A stretch of DNA of 64,000 nt from Cutibacterium sp. (GCF_030525615.1 NZ_JAUNEJ010000005.1:15359-79358); one strand, 5' to 3'. Positions 12,648 to 22,353 are shown, numbered from the stretch's first letter. Notes: generated by a model not told the origin, from the letters alone. Translations and numbers: made by a program.

Positions 12648-13502
12648 TCACAGCACCAAGGACATGACCAGCCAGGCGAAGGGTGCGGAGAACAGCACCG
12701 AGTCCAGCCGGTCCATGACGCCACCGTGGCCGGGCAGGAAGTTCGACATGTCCTTGATACCGGCATCGCGTTTAATCATCGACTCGACGAGATCTCCCGC
12801 AGTTCCAGTGAACGCAAGAACCACGCCGAGGAGCAAACCGGCCCAAGCCGGGGCCGACAGCAGACCGCTCAAACACGCCCACCCCACGAGGGCCGCAGTG
12901 ATGACGGACCCGGCGAAACCCTCCCAGCTTTTCTTGGGGCTGATCTGCGGCGCCATCTTGTGCTTGCCAAACAGCACCCCAATGGCGTAGCCGCCGGTGT
13001 CAGAAGCGACGACACTCAGAATCCAGGTGGCAATGCGGCGACTACCTCCGTCGTCTCCCATCATCAGAGGGACGAAGCACCCCAGCAACGGTAGGTAAGC
13101 GATCGTGAGCAGACTTGCCGCGACGTCCTTGACGAAGCCGGCAGAACCGCGCGGAAGACGCCACGCCATCGCCGCAACCGTCGTCGCCCCCAACGTCGCG
13201 ACAAGGAACGTGTTAGGCAGGATGCGAAGATTCATCGTCGCCGCCGCATAGGCTCCGATGACCATCACCACCGTGCCAATACAGATGGGGACAACCGCAG
13301 AGTTCATACCCAACCGAGCCATCGCCCGGTGAAGCTCAATAGCCCCGGCCACCAAAGCCAGGGCCATCAACAGGACGAACCCCCAGTGCCACCACCCGAC
13401 CGTGCCAATGACGGCTCCACACAACACCACCCCAGTGGCAATGGCGGCAGGAAGATCACGGCCAGCCCGTGTGGCAGCAGCCTTCTGCTGAGAGTTGCCC
13501 AT
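12648..13502 (-). CDS. cdsA: Phosphatidate cytidylyltransferase
   Basis: Membrane enzyme making CDP-diacylglycerol from phosphatidate and CTP. The protein has about eight hydrophobic helices. Near the C-terminus is the family signature, split here as SMIKRDAGIKD and PGHGGVMDRLDS. The gene lies between frr (11 bases away) and rlmN, the usual actinobacterial place. Confidence 0.95.
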   Translation of the reverse strand: MGNSQQKAAATRAGRDLPAAIATGVVLCGAVIGTVGWWHWGFVLLMALALVAGAIELHRAMARLGMNSAVVPICIGTVVMVIGAYAAATMNLRILPNTFLVATLGATTVAAMAWRLPRGSAGFVKDVAASLLTIAYLPLLGCFVPLMMGDDGGSRRIATWILSVVASDTGGYAIGVLFGKHKMAPQISPKKSWEGFAGSVITAALVGWACLSGLLSAPAWAGLLLGVVLAFTGTAGDLVESMIKRDAGIKDMSNFLPGHGGVMDRLDSVLFSAPFAWLVMSLVL

Positions 13503-13513
13503 CCTGAATCCGA

Positions 13514-14068
13514 TCAGACTTCGAGGAGCTCGTTCTCCTTGGATTTCAGAAGCTCGTCGATCTGCTCAACGTATCTGCGAGTGACCTGGTCGAGCTCCTT
13601 CTCCAGACGAGTCATATCGTCCTCGGAGATCTCTTTGTCCTTCTCTTGCTTCTTGACGATGTCGTTGCTGGCGCGACGAACATTACGGACCGCGATACGA
13701 CCTTCCTCAGCCTTGGCCTTGGCCATCTTGATGTACTCCTTGCGCCGCTCCTCGGTAAGGGCGGGAAGGACACACCGCACGACGTTGCCGTCATTGGAAG
13801 GGTTGACGCCCAGGTCAGAATCGCGAACGGCCTTCTCGACCTCGTTGACGCAGCTCTTGTCAAACGGCGCAATCAGAACAGTACGAGCCTCCGGAACCTG
13901 GAAACTGGCCAGCTGCTGCAGCGGCGTAGGAGTGCCGTAATACTCGACCATGATCTTGTTAAACATGGCAGGGTTAGCACGCCCGGTGCGAATGGCCGCG
14001 AACTCCTCGCGGGCATGATCGACCGCTGACCCCATCTTCTTCTCAGCGTCCTTGATGATGTCGCTCAC
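13514..14068 (-). CDS. frr: Ribosome recycling factor
   Basis: Splits the post-termination ribosome together with EF-G. The 184-aa length is typical. Conserved segments include FAAIRTGRANPAMFNKI at the N-terminus and the long-helix segment VRNVRRASND. The start is GTG at 14068 with AGGAAGGA upstream. It sits just downstream of pyrH. Confidence 0.97.
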   Translation of the reverse strand: MSDIIKDAEKKMGSAVDHAREEFAAIRTGRANPAMFNKIMVEYYGTPTPLQQLASFQVPEARTVLIAPFDKSCVNEVEKAVRDSDLGVNPSNDGNVVRCVLPALTEERRKEYIKMAKAKAEEGRIAVRNVRRASNDIVKKQEKDKEISEDDMTRLEKELDQVTRRYVEQIDELLKSKENELLEV

Positions 14069-14101
14069 TGTGTTGTCCTTCCTTGGTGTGTCTTCGATGG
14101 T

Positions 14102-14815
14102 TCAGCGATGGACGGTAGTGCCGATGTCCTCACCATTGACGACACGAGCGATGTTGCCCGGGGTCTCGAGGTTGAAGAAAATCATCGTCAGGTTGTTGTC
14201 CCTGGCCATGGCGACGGCGGTGGCGTCGGCGACCTTGAGGTCACGTGACAGGAACTCATCGTAGGTCAGTTCGTCGAACTTATGGGCATTCGCGTTGGTC
14301 TTGGGGTCGCTGTCATAGACACCGTCCACTCCCTGCTTGCCCATCAGAAGAGCGTCAGCACCAATTTCGAGGGCACGCTGCGCAGCAACGGTATCGGTTG
14401 AGAAGTACGGCATACCGGAACCGGCACCAAAGATGACGACCCGTCCCTTCTCCATGTGACGCTCAGCCTTGCGAGGAATATAGGGTTCGGCGACCTGGCC
14501 CATGGTGATGGCGGTCTGGACTCGAGTGTCCACCCCAGCCTTTTCGCAGAAATCCTGGAGTGCGAGGCAGTTCATGACAGTGCCAAGCATGCCCATGTAA
14601 TCGGCTCGGTCGCGTTGCATACCGCGCTGCTGAAGCTCCGCTCCGCGGAAGAAGTTCCCTCCGCCCACGACGACGGCTACCTGAACCCCGCTATTGGCGA
14701 TATCGGCGATCTCGCGGGCCTTGGCGGCCACGACATCGGCGTCGACACCGATTCCTCCCCCTCCGAAAACCTCTCCGGACAATTTGAGAAGAACTCGGTT
14801 GTAGCGCTGTGGCAT
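14102..14815 (-). CDS. pyrH: UMP kinase
   Basis: Phosphorylates UMP to UDP in the cytoplasm. It has the amino-acid-kinase fold: [13 protein letters not shown] at the N-terminus, [11 protein letters not shown], and the late segment [21 protein letters not shown] longer reading from 14968 adds an unconserved stretch. The second of two adjacent ATGs (14815) is chosen because AGGAG lies 5 nt upstream, giving 237 aa, the family length. Confidence 0.96.
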   Translation of the reverse strand: MPQRYNRVLLKLSGEVFGGGGIGVDADVVAAKAREIADIANSGVQVAVVVGGGNFFRGAELQQRGMQRDRADYMGMLGTVMNCLALQDFCEKAGVDTRVQTAITMGQVAEPYIPRKAERHMEKGRVVIFGAGSGMPYFSTDTVAAQRALEIGADALLMGKQGVDGVYDSDPKTNANAHKFDELTYDEFLSRDLKVADATAVAMARDNNLTMIFFNLETPGNIARVVNGEDIGTTVHR

Positions 14816-14982
14816 CATCTCTCCTGGTCGGCGGACATTGACGCGGAATGCGTCACTCCAGCTTAGCCTGAGGACAGCTAGGACCGCAGGCCACCACGGG
14901 GGCGATCGGCTTTCATTGTCCCGAATGGCCTGAAACCGCTGCTTTCCCGCACCCCTGGGAGTGTCCAACCCCTACGAGACGA

Positions 14983-15014
14983 CGAACGGCCCCACCATGC
15001 GGTGGGACCGTTCG
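14983..15014 (-). terminator. Hairpin between tsf and pyrH
   Basis: A 14-bp inverted repeat with one mismatch and a 4-nt loop (CGAACGGCCCCACC / GGTGGGACCGTTCG). No U-run follows. It lies 36 bases past the tsf stop and could terminate or attenuate transcription before pyrH. Confidence 0.6.
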
Positions 15015-15049
15015 CGGTTTATCATCCCCCGGTTGATACCGGGAACAAG

Positions 15050-15862
15050 TCACTCCCCAGCGGAGAAACGCACGAAACGCTTGATGGTAATACCAGCGGC
15101 CTTAGTGGTCTGGGCGACAGACTTCTTGTCGTCAGAGATAGCCGCCTGGTCAAGCAGGCAATTCTCCTTGTAGAAGCCGTTGAGTCGGCCCTCGACGATC
15201 CGATCGATGATCTTCTCAGGCTTGCCCTCCTCGAGGGCAATGTCGCGGGCGACAGTGCGCTCGTGCTCAACGACGTCAGCGGGGACATCGTCGCGGGACA
15301 ACCAGCGCGGGCTCATGGCAGCGATCTGCAGGCAGACGCCGTGCACGGCCTCCTTATCGTCACCTTCGTATTCCACCATCACGCCGACCTGCGGAGGCAG
15401 GTCCTGGGAACGACGGTGCAGGTAGACGTGAGCGTCGCCGCTGAAATGGGCGACATTGGCAAGCTCGATCTTCTCACCAATCTTGGCGGCGAGCTGACCG
15501 AGCTTGTCGGCGACGGTGGTGCCGTCAGCAAGGGCGACGGCGGACGCGGCGTCCTTGGAGTCAGCTCCAGCCTTGTCGACGGCCTCGGCAATCTCCTTGG
15601 CAGCGGCAATGAACTCCTCGTTCTTAGCAACGAAGTCGGTCTCCGAGCCGATGTGCACCAGGGAAGTGCCGGAAGCGGCGACCAGCCCGTTGCTAGCCTC
15701 GCGATCGGAGCGCTTGGCAGCCTTGGCGGCACCAGAGACGCGCAGGATGTCAACGGCCTTGTCGAAGTCGCCCTCAGCCTCAGTGAGGGCCTTCTTGGCG
15801 TCCATCATGCCGGCGCCGGTGGCGTCGCGCAGCTTCTTGACCTCAGCAGCAGTGATAGCCAT
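15050..15862 (-). CDS. tsf: Elongation factor Ts
   Basis: Nucleotide-exchange factor for EF-Tu. The N-terminal UBA-like domain is clear (EVKKLRDATGAGMMDAKKAL), and the core contains VHIGSETDFVAKN. At 270 aa it is of normal length for an actinobacterium. It follows rpsB by 35 bases, the conserved order. Confidence 0.97.
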   Translation of the reverse strand: MAITAAEVKKLRDATGAGMMDAKKALTEAEGDFDKAVDILRVSGAAKAAKRSDREASNGLVAASGTSLVHIGSETDFVAKNEEFIAAAKEIAEAVDKAGADSKDAASAVALADGTTVADKLGQLAAKIGEKIELANVAHFSGDAHVYLHRRSQDLPPQVGVMVEYEGDDKEAVHGVCLQIAAMSPRWLSRDDVPADVVEHERTVARDIALEEGKPEKIIDRIVEGRLNGFYKENCLLDQAAISDDKKSVAQTTKAAGITIKRFVRFSAGE

Positions 15863-15897
15863 GGATAATCTCAGTCCTGTCTAGACGTGGGCGAACT

Positions 15898-16773
15898 TCA
15901 GTTGGACTTCTTGGCCTCGTCAGCCGTGGCGGCATCAGGGGCATCGGTCTTCGGCTCCTCGGCCTTGTTATCAGCCTTGGCCTCGGTCTTGTTATCAGCC
16001 TGGGCGTCTCCGCCCTCAAGGAGCTCGCGCTCCCAATCAGGCATCGGCTCGGCCTCGGCAGCCTGGTCACCGGACTTACCGGCGGAACGAGCCATGAGGC
16101 CCTCAGCGACGGCGTCGGCGATAATGCGAGTCAACAGGGACACCGAACGGATAGCGTCATCATTGCCCGGGATCGGGTAATCGACCTCGTCGGGGTCACA
16201 GTTGGTGTCGAGGATTGCAACAACCGGGATCTTGAGCTTGCGGGCCTCGTCAATGGCGAGGTGCTCTTTCTTCGTGTCGACGACCCAGACGGCCTGGGGA
16301 ACCTTCGGCATATCACGAATACCGCCCAGGTCCTTGGCCAGCTTGTCCTTCTCACGCGAAAGCATAAGCAGTTCTTTCTTCGTGAGACCGGAGCCGGAGA
16401 CCTTCTCGAAGTCCATGGCCTCGAGCTCCTTGAGTCGAGCAATGCGCTTCGAGATGGTCTGGAAGTTGGTGAGCATTCCGCCGAGCCAACGCTGGTTGAC
16501 GTACGGCATACCAACACGGCTGGCCTGCTCAATGATGGACTCTTGAGCCTGCTTCTTGGTGCCGACGAAGAGAATCTGCCCGCCCTTGGCGACCGTTTCC
16601 TTGACGAAGGCATAGGCCTTGTCGATGTAGGTCAGCGACTGGTGCAGATCGATGATGTAGATACCGTTGCGCTCGGTGAAGATGAAACGCTTCATCTTCG
16701 GATTCCAGCGACGAGTCTGGTGCCCAAAGTGAACGCCGCTCTCGAGGAGCTGGCGAGTGGTGACCACGGCCAT
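15898..16773 (-). CDS. rpsB: 30S ribosomal protein S2
   Basis: Core ribosomal protein. Conserved segments are [28 protein letters not shown] and [20 protein letters not shown]. The ATG at 16773 has AGGAAGGA upstream, giving 291 aa; a longer reading to 16815 adds non-conserved residues. After the S2 core there is an acidic/Lys-rich tail of about 50 residues rich in Ala, Asp, Glu and Lys, as in other actinobacterial S2 proteins. Confidence 0.97.
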   Translation of the reverse strand: MAVVTTRQLLESGVHFGHQTRRWNPKMKRFIFTERNGIYIIDLHQSLTYIDKAYAFVKETVAKGGQILFVGTKKQAQESIIEQASRVGMPYVNQRWLGGMLTNFQTISKRIARLKELEAMDFEKVSGSGLTKKELLMLSREKDKLAKDLGGIRDMPKVPQAVWVVDTKKEHLAIDEARKLKIPVVAILDTNCDPDEVDYPIPGNDDAIRSVSLLTRIIADAVAEGLMARSAGKSGDQAAEAEPMPDWERELLEGGDAQADNKTEAKADNKAEEPKTDAPDAATADEAKKSN

Positions 16774-17089
16774 GACCGTGTCCTTCCTCATCAGGGCACA
16801 CCACAGGTGTGCCAAACGGTTGTGCGGTGGCGCGGGATTACGTCACCTCCTGATGCATCACCGTTCGCCCGCCTGCCGTAACAGGACCGAGGACGTCCGG
16901 TTGTCAATGACACTGATGCATGCGAAGTCAGTCCAAACTAGTCCAGACTGCACCGCTAGTTTATGCCGCAGACCACGGATCGGGCGAATTCGCGACGGTC
17001 CCACCACCCCCAGGGATAAGTGGTGCTGGGTTTATCGGTCGTTCTAGCCGCAGCACCACGGGTCGAGCGATCCTCGCTCAAGGCGCAGG
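16774..17089. other. Intergenic region between rpsB and the GH85 gene
   Basis: This 316-base stretch has no convincing ORF. It must hold the rpsB promoter and leader (minus strand), including a purine-rich binding site next to 16773, and the 3' flank of the GH85 gene. No ribosomal leader structure was recognised by eye. Confidence 0.6.
17000..17030 (-). terminator. Possible terminator downstream of the GH85 gene
   Basis: CCCACCAC and GTGGTGCTGGG can pair around an 11-nt loop with a CT bulge. It starts about 60 bases past the GH85 stop. There is no U-run, so the call is weak. Confidence 0.35.
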
Positions 17090-20000
17090 TCAATTACCCG
17101 TGCGAGGCATCAAGCTGGGACGCCACCGGATGGCGTCAACTTCTGGCACAGGCGATGCTCCCGCTGACGAACTACGCGCAGCTGTCACACCACCAGAAGC
17201 AGTGGGAGTCGGAGTTTTAGGAACAGCTGAGGCCGATAAAGTAGGCACCGCAGGCGAAGACATTGAACCTTTAACACCCTCCACAACAAGTGTTTGCCGC
17301 GCCGTGTTCCCATACAGGTCTGTAACATCAATGATGATCTTGTGGACACTTGGGGTCATCGGGCTACCCGACAAGGTTCCCCGTAGAGGGGTCAACCCAT
17401 CGCCGGAGATGTCATTGCGCCACGACAATCCGACAGGTAGCGCCTCGCGTATCCGCCACGACAATGGCGCGGCTCCACTAACCGTCACGCTCACCGGTTC
17501 AATCGGCTCTCCCACAGGGACTTTCTGAGTGCTGTTGCCCCCGACTGTGAAGGACGGTTTATCGGTAGAAGCCAGCAGGTCGTTATCCTTGATCGCGAAC
17601 TTTTGGACCGTTTCATTTCCGGCATAGTCAGTCACTGTCGTGACAAGCGTGCCATTAGGTTCCGGGAATCGGTGGAAAGCCGTTGGATCGTCCGTGGTGG
17701 GCTTGGCTCCCGAAACACTACGCACCGACCCTCCGCGCCGTATCTTGCTAATCGGCGACGATTTACCATCTCTTCCTTGCCAGGTGAGATCGAGCAGGTA
17801 CCAGTCAGGTGAGGTGAGGTTGCGCATGTGGAACCCGGAGCGATCCTTCTGGATGATGATGTCGCAGAGAGTCACTGGGGCGGCCCACGAGTCGTGAGTA
17901 CGGCCTCGATATGACAGCCCCTGACCGTCACCGGAGCTGATCGTCAGATCGTAGGAGTATCCCTCGCGCACCGGGACCGGAACAGTAGCTGATTCCTTCG
18001 AACACGCAATATCTAATCCATACGGCTGGTTGTCGATATCTCCGGCGGCGACGTCGACCAGTCGGACATCAATATGGCAGCTCCCGCTCAGGCCCTCTGC
18101 CTCCCACGACACGTCAAGCTTGCCCGGTTTTGCCGCCTCAATAAGCAACTTCGAAGAAGTCACACTCTCGGCCACCTTGATCTGACGCGGCTGAGCTGAG
18201 TAATCGTAAGTCACAGTCGCAGGCTCGGAAATCTGACCGTCGTGTCCCACAGCACGCACCGCGAAAGTCACCTTGCCGCTGGCGTTGGGAACATTTTTGA
18301 TATAGGATAAATCGGAGTATTCCGATGCCACATGGAAGGTCTTGCCGTCAGCGCCAGAGACCTCCACAACATACTGCGACACCTCGCTGAACGGTTTTGA
18401 CTGCCACGATAAGATAGCCTGTCCATCATCATATATCTTTTCCAGCTTGACCTGTTGAGGAGCCTCCGGTGCGTTGACACCATCGCGCACGGATATCGAA
18501 CCGACATTGATCTGGTAATCCGCTGCGGGACTAAATTGAAGACCGATCGTCGTGATAGTTCGCCCGGCGAACTCTCCTAGATCAATTACGGACGTTTTCC
18601 ACTGGCCGCGTATCTCGCTGTCTGGAACGTCAATGGTAACGACCTTTCCAGGATCGTCAGCGAAAATAAGAGCAACTTTCATGACGCCACCGCTCGCCGA
18701 ACTCTTCCGGAAAGTAATTGGCATACTGGTCGTCGACTTCACCGACAACCTGGTCTTGAACAACCTCAATGTTGCAGTGTCACTTATATCACCATGCACA
18801 ACAAGGGATGATCCTCCTTGCCAGCCCCCCACCTGTCGATATGGGACCCTGGCTAAGTCGCCATTAACGTCTGTACGCCGCTCAGCAGGACCGTAATCGA
18901 AATCCACTGACGGTCGAGATCCCTTTGTATCTATCCACCACTGCCAACTAGGCAGGATTGACTGCGAATCCATATTGGTCCATGCCTCTGGATTGGAGAC
19001 CTCGCCACCTTGGTACCACTGCATACCATGACCAGTATTGAAATCTGTGTAGAAACGTGATCCCGCTATGACCGATCGAGCAGGAATGAAGTCGGCGACA
19101 CCTACCCACGAAGATGAGTCTTTAACCCCGACGTCGGGGCGAGAATGCCCCGGGTGTGCTCCGGTATCCTGCGGGTTCGATGTCACCCCCGAGAAGTACA
19201 TTCGCTCCCTTTCGGCGACCATCCACTGATAAGATTCCTGCTGAAAAACCGGCACGTCGATCTTGGCACCTTGAGGTTTAACATCATCAGCCAGCCCACG
19301 CTGGTACATATCGCTAGGTGTGAACAGAGCAATAGACGCCTTAGGACTGTGATCCTTAGTCGAGACATAGAGATTGGGGAGTTTGGAGGCCGATTCATGT
19401 TTTCCACTAAACCCAGATTGATTGGCCTCCACACCGAAAAACAATGCCTCGTATGGGTCATATCCGCTGGCCTTAGCTTTGGCTACTGATTCGTCTTCAC
19501 TCCCCGGCCATGTGTAATTCAAGAATACCGAATTCATAATTTTGCCATGGTCAAGCAAGGCCGCCTTCGAGTCTGAGAAGTTCCCGGAGGAGTTGGTATA
19601 CCACTGGGTGTAGAGTCCCTTGGAGGTGAGATAACTCATGAAGGGCTTGAATCTGGAATCTTGTAGGCTGCCTTCCTCCTCGTTAAGAAAATACCCATCG
19701 AAGCCATAATACTTGGCCATCTGAACCAATTTATCGGCAATAACATAACCATCAGAATTTGGGTCTTTATCAAACGCTTCATTAAAAGTCAAACCCGGAC
19801 GGAAGGACGGGTCAAAATAGATAGTGGCAATGGACTTTACTCCATTGCGATGAGCGGCATTGGTGTAGGCTGGGTTGGGGATGTCGACAATACCGAACTC
19901 AAAATTGCGAGTGCGCCAATCGCTGGTAGCCGGGTCATAGAAAGTTTCGGGGGTTCGCGCAGTCGCTGCACCATGCCACGGACTCCAATAGTCAGCATAT

Positions 20001-20377
20001 TGCCAGAAGTTGAGCGTATTGTTAGCAAACCCGTTATTTGCGCGAAAGTTTCCGAAAAACGAGTTGCCATAATCCCCCTGCATGAGCATGACCTGAGCCT
20101 TACCATCCAGATCAGGACGAATCTGAGTATCAGGGTCGCGGGGAATTCGGGTCTGTAAGGGTACGTGGGCGCGCAAATATGGTGCATACGGGTCAGTCTG
20201 CGGGGTCCAGGCACGGATGTCTTGAAGACGCCAACCGGCATTACGTGGTTGGGCTGACGCTAATTCATAATCTCCGATAGGGGCGACGGAATCGGCAGCG
20301 TGCGCGGTTTGCCCTACCCCGAGAGCCGCCCCAAGCCCCACAGCAAAAGCAAGAACAGCCGCTAGCGGTCGTTTCAT
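17090..20377 (-). CDS. Secreted endo-beta-N-acetylglucosaminidase, GH85
   Basis: A signal peptide (1-27, ending QTAHA) precedes a GH85 catalytic domain (about 45-420). That domain has the expected N-x-E pair as Asn232/Glu234 in YFLNEEEG; the Asn positions the substrate acetamido group and the Glu is the acid/base. Galactose-binding-like and fibronectin/Ig-like modules appear to follow (about 480-1020), then a Ser/Thr/Pro/Ala stalk. GH85 enzymes cut between the two core GlcNAc residues of N-glycans, so host glycoproteins are the likely substrate. The protein stops at LMPRTGN, an LPXTG-like motif with no membrane anchor after it. It is inserted between rpsB and the M23/xerC pair. Confidence 0.93.
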   Translation of the reverse strand: MKRPLAAVLAFAVGLGAALGVGQTAHAADSVAPIGDYELASAQPRNAGWRLQDIRAWTPQTDPYAPYLRAHVPLQTRIPRDPDTQIRPDLDGKAQVMLMQGDYGNSFFGNFRANNGFANNTLNFWQYADYWSPWHGAATARTPETFYDPATSDWRTRNFEFGIVDIPNPAYTNAAHRNGVKSIATIYFDPSFRPGLTFNEAFDKDPNSDGYVIADKLVQMAKYYGFDGYFLNEEEGSLQDSRFKPFMSYLTSKGLYTQWYTNSSGNFSDSKAALLDHGKIMNSVFLNYTWPGSEDESVAKAKASGYDPYEALFFGVEANQSGFSGKHESASKLPNLYVSTKDHSPKASIALFTPSDMYQRGLADDVKPQGAKIDVPVFQQESYQWMVAERERMYFSGVTSNPQDTGAHPGHSRPDVGVKDSSSWVGVADFIPARSVIAGSRFYTDFNTGHGMQWYQGGEVSNPEAWTNMDSQSILPSWQWWIDTKGSRPSVDFDYGPAERRTDVNGDLARVPYRQVGGWQGGSSLVVHGDISDTATLRLFKTRLSVKSTTSMPITFRKSSASGGVMKVALIFADDPGKVVTIDVPDSEIRGQWKTSVIDLGEFAGRTITTIGLQFSPAADYQINVGSISVRDGVNAPEAPQQVKLEKIYDDGQAILSWQSKPFSEVSQYVVEVSGADGKTFHVASEYSDLSYIKNVPNASGKVTFAVRAVGHDGQISEPATVTYDYSAQPRQIKVAESVTSSKLLIEAAKPGKLDVSWEAEGLSGSCHIDVRLVDVAAGDIDNQPYGLDIACSKESATVPVPVREGYSYDLTISSGDGQGLSYRGRTHDSWAAPVTLCDIIIQKDRSGFHMRNLTSPDWYLLDLTWQGRDGKSSPISKIRRGGSVRSVSGAKPTTDDPTAFHRFPEPNGTLVTTVTDYAGNETVQKFAIKDNDLLASTDKPSFTVGGNSTQKVPVGEPIEPVSVTVSGAAPLSWRIREALPVGLSWRNDISGDGLTPLRGTLSGSPMTPSVHKIIIDVTDLYGNTARQTLVVEGVKGSMSSPAVPTLSASAVPKTPTPTASGGVTAARSSSAGASPVPEVDAIRWRPSLMPRTGN

Positions 20378-20407
20378 GGTGAGCCTTTCGACGATGAAAG
20401 CACCGCT

Positions 20408-20437
20408 AAGCTAAACCGTATTAGTGTTGTGTGTCAA
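20408..20437 (-). promoter_or_regulatory. Sigma-70-type promoter for the GH85 gene
   Basis: On the minus strand a perfect TTGACA (20432-20437) and TAGCTT (20408-20413) are separated by 18 bases, about 30 bases before the GH85 ATG. This is the clearest -35/-10 pair seen in the window. Confidence 0.55.
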
Positions 20438-20517
20438 GAGGTCCGGCCACGACATACCTAACGTCACACCGCGTGTTGAACCTCGCACCCTCATCCCCTC
20501 GGTCCACAGTAGAAGGG

Positions 20518-21495
20518 ATGACTGATCGTTCTGAGTCTGCAAATAGTCACGCCCCGCGTTGGATGCCACCCCATCACGTCTCCGGGCTATCGATGTCGCT
20601 CTCGGTGCCTGTCGAGGACTTCTGCGACCATCTAGCCGCACTGGACCGCTCCCCCAACACCATTCGCGGCTATCGGGCCGACCTCGTCGACCTCATGGAG
20701 CACGTTCACGACCATGGCGTCGACTCCATCGGAACCATCGATACGCGACGAGTGCGGGCATGGCTGGCCGATACCCGGCTCGCTGGCGCGACACCTGCCA
20801 CCATGCAGCGCCGGTGGTCCGCAGCCCGGGTCTTCTTTCGGTGGGCAGTCATCGAAGGATTCGTCGACACCGACCCGACAGCCGGACTGTCGTCAGCCAA
20901 GGTTCCAAAACGACTGCCTGCCACCCTCGGCGTCGAGCAGGCCCGTCATATCCTCGACGATGCCGTCGCCCAGGCCCACAGGGATGAATCACCCCAAGGG
21001 GCACGCGACGCTGCCATCCTCGAGGTGCTCTATGGCGGCGGACTGCGCGTCGGCGAACTGTGCGGCTTGGACATGGGGGATGTCGACCGCTCCCGCCAGA
21101 CGGTCCGGGTGACTGGCAAGGGAAATAAACAACGCACCGTGCCCATGGGCCAACCCGCACTTCGTGCTATCGACGAATGGGTGGACCGTCGCCACGAATG
21201 GGTTACTCCAGTATCCGGGCAGGCGCTCTTCTTGGGTACCCGTGGTGGTCGTATCGACCAGCGAGTGGTCAGACGCATTGTCCACACCCATCTACAAGCC
21301 GAGCCGGATTCCCCCGATCTTGGCCCCCACGGATTGCGTCACGCCATGGCCACCCATCTCCTGGAGGGCGGAGCCGACCTGCGCACTGTCCAAGACATAC
21401 TCGGCCATGAATCCCTGGCAACCACACAGATCTATACCCACGTGTCCACCGAAAGGTTGCGGAAGGCCTTTCGTCAGGCTCATCCGAGAGCGTGA
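20518..21495 (+). CDS. xerC: Tyrosine recombinase XerC
   Basis: Site-specific recombinase that with XerD resolves chromosome dimers at dif. An N-terminal SAM-like core-binding domain (LDRSPNTIRGYRADL) is followed by the catalytic domain. Visible catalytic residues are the first Arg in GGGLRVGELCGL, HGLRHAMATHLLEGG, and GHESLATTQIYTHV with the nucleophile Tyr. An ATG at 20593 (MSLSVPVEDF) is an alternative start. It ends overlapping the convergent M23 gene, the usual actinobacterial neighbour. Confidence 0.93.
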   Translation: MTDRSESANSHAPRWMPPHHVSGLSMSLSVPVEDFCDHLAALDRSPNTIRGYRADLVDLMEHVHDHGVDSIGTIDTRRVRAWLADTRLAGATPATMQRRWSAARVFFRWAVIEGFVDTDPTAGLSSAKVPKRLPATLGVEQARHILDDAVAQAHRDESPQGARDAAILEVLYGGGLRVGELCGLDMGDVDRSRQTVRVTGKGNKQRTVPMGQPALRAIDEWVDRRHEWVTPVSGQALFLGTRGGRIDQRVVRRIVHTHLQAEPDSPDLGPHGLRHAMATHLLEGGADLRTVQDILGHESLATTQIYTHVSTERLRKAFRQAHPRA

Positions 21496-22205
21496 TCGCT
21501 GCGAGCCACGGCCCGAGTCACCTGATCGTCGATGAGGGCCTCAGCGTCACGGCCAGCTCCCACCCACGGCGGCATCAACGTTCCGGTGGACCCCACCTGA
21601 CGTTTTGCACCCGGCAGGTCCACCGGATGGTGAACACCGCGCCTCCCTGCCGCACGTGCTCGTCCTTCTGAGGGCAACAGACGAACCGTCGTCTCCAACA
21701 AGCTCATCGGATTGCGATACTCGTTTCCTTTCTTCAGACCCCAGTGCAAACAGGTTTGGGTACACGGCGGCCCCGTCCCAACCAGCCCAATGACCTGATG
21801 GGGGACGACCACGTCCCCTACGCCCACAACGGGAATGACCGGCATATGGGTGGTTCGCCAGCCGTCAGGCAACATGATGCTCACCACACCGGCACCGGCG
21901 ACTTGGCCAGCAAAAACTACGACTCCTGCGGTGACAGACCTCACGGGCTCACCCGGCAATGCCGCGAACTCGACCCCTCGGCTACCAGGCAACCACGGCT
22001 TAGCGGGCGGATCGAAATCCTTGACCACCGGGCCAGATACCGGCGGACGACTCTGCTCCGGCACACCACGATCGCCCGTCAGCCGCGCATGTGATGACAG
22101 AGTGTCGGCGAGCGGCACCGCAAAACTGCGAGTCGGAGCTGGCAGGACAAGCAAGCAGGTTCCGACAACGATGATTAACACACTGATAAAGACAGATCTC
22201 CTCAC
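21480..22205 (-). CDS. Secreted M23-family peptidase, possibly degenerate
   Basis: The N-terminus has a signal peptide or membrane anchor (about 1-30), and the LytM-like fold spans about 80-185. Family segments are GEPVRSVTAGVVVFAG, GDVVVPHQVIGLVGTG and CLHWGLKKG. The usual GxGxH/HxxxD metal-binding motif is not clear, and the HxH motif appears as LHWG, so catalytic activity is uncertain. It may act in envelope remodelling or as a non-enzymatic amidase activator. It converges on xerC with a 16-base overlap. Confidence 0.8.
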   Translation of the reverse strand: MRRSVFISVLIIVVGTCLLVLPAPTRSFAVPLADTLSSHARLTGDRGVPEQSRPPVSGPVVKDFDPPAKPWLPGSRGVEFAALPGEPVRSVTAGVVVFAGQVAGAGVVSIMLPDGWRTTHMPVIPVVGVGDVVVPHQVIGLVGTGPPCTQTCLHWGLKKGNEYRNPMSLLETTVRLLPSEGRARAAGRRGVHHPVDLPGAKRQVGSTGTLMPPWVGAGRDAEALIDDQVTRAVARSDHALG

Positions 22206-22254
22206 ACCTTCAGTTATCGTCTGGACCTCTGAAATCGGTCACGATTTTTCTGGC

Positions 22255-22298
22255 TTGTGGATAACCCCCTGACATTGGACGTCACTGGTTGTGGATAA
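22255..22298 (+). promoter_or_regulatory. Two perfect DnaA boxes
   Basis: TTGTGGATAA occurs at 22255-22264 and again at 22289-22298 in the same orientation; its complement contains the consensus DnaA box TTATCCACA. The boxes are 34 bases apart, in the divergent gap between the M23 peptidase and the lactonase-like gene. No dnaA, dnaN or gyr gene is nearby, so this is not the usual oriC context. Confidence 0.6.
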
Positions 22299-22340
22299 CC
22301 CGTTCCGAATCATCTCGCCTTGCGAAACACTCGCCTTGAG

Positions 22341-22346
22341 TAGGCT
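22341..22346 (+). promoter_or_regulatory. -10 element of a probable leaderless transcript
   Basis: TAGGCT ends 7 nt before the ATG at 22354, and there is no Shine-Dalgarno sequence. It supports 22354 as the start of the lactonase-like gene. Confidence 0.5.
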
Positions 22347-22353
22347 GGCAATC

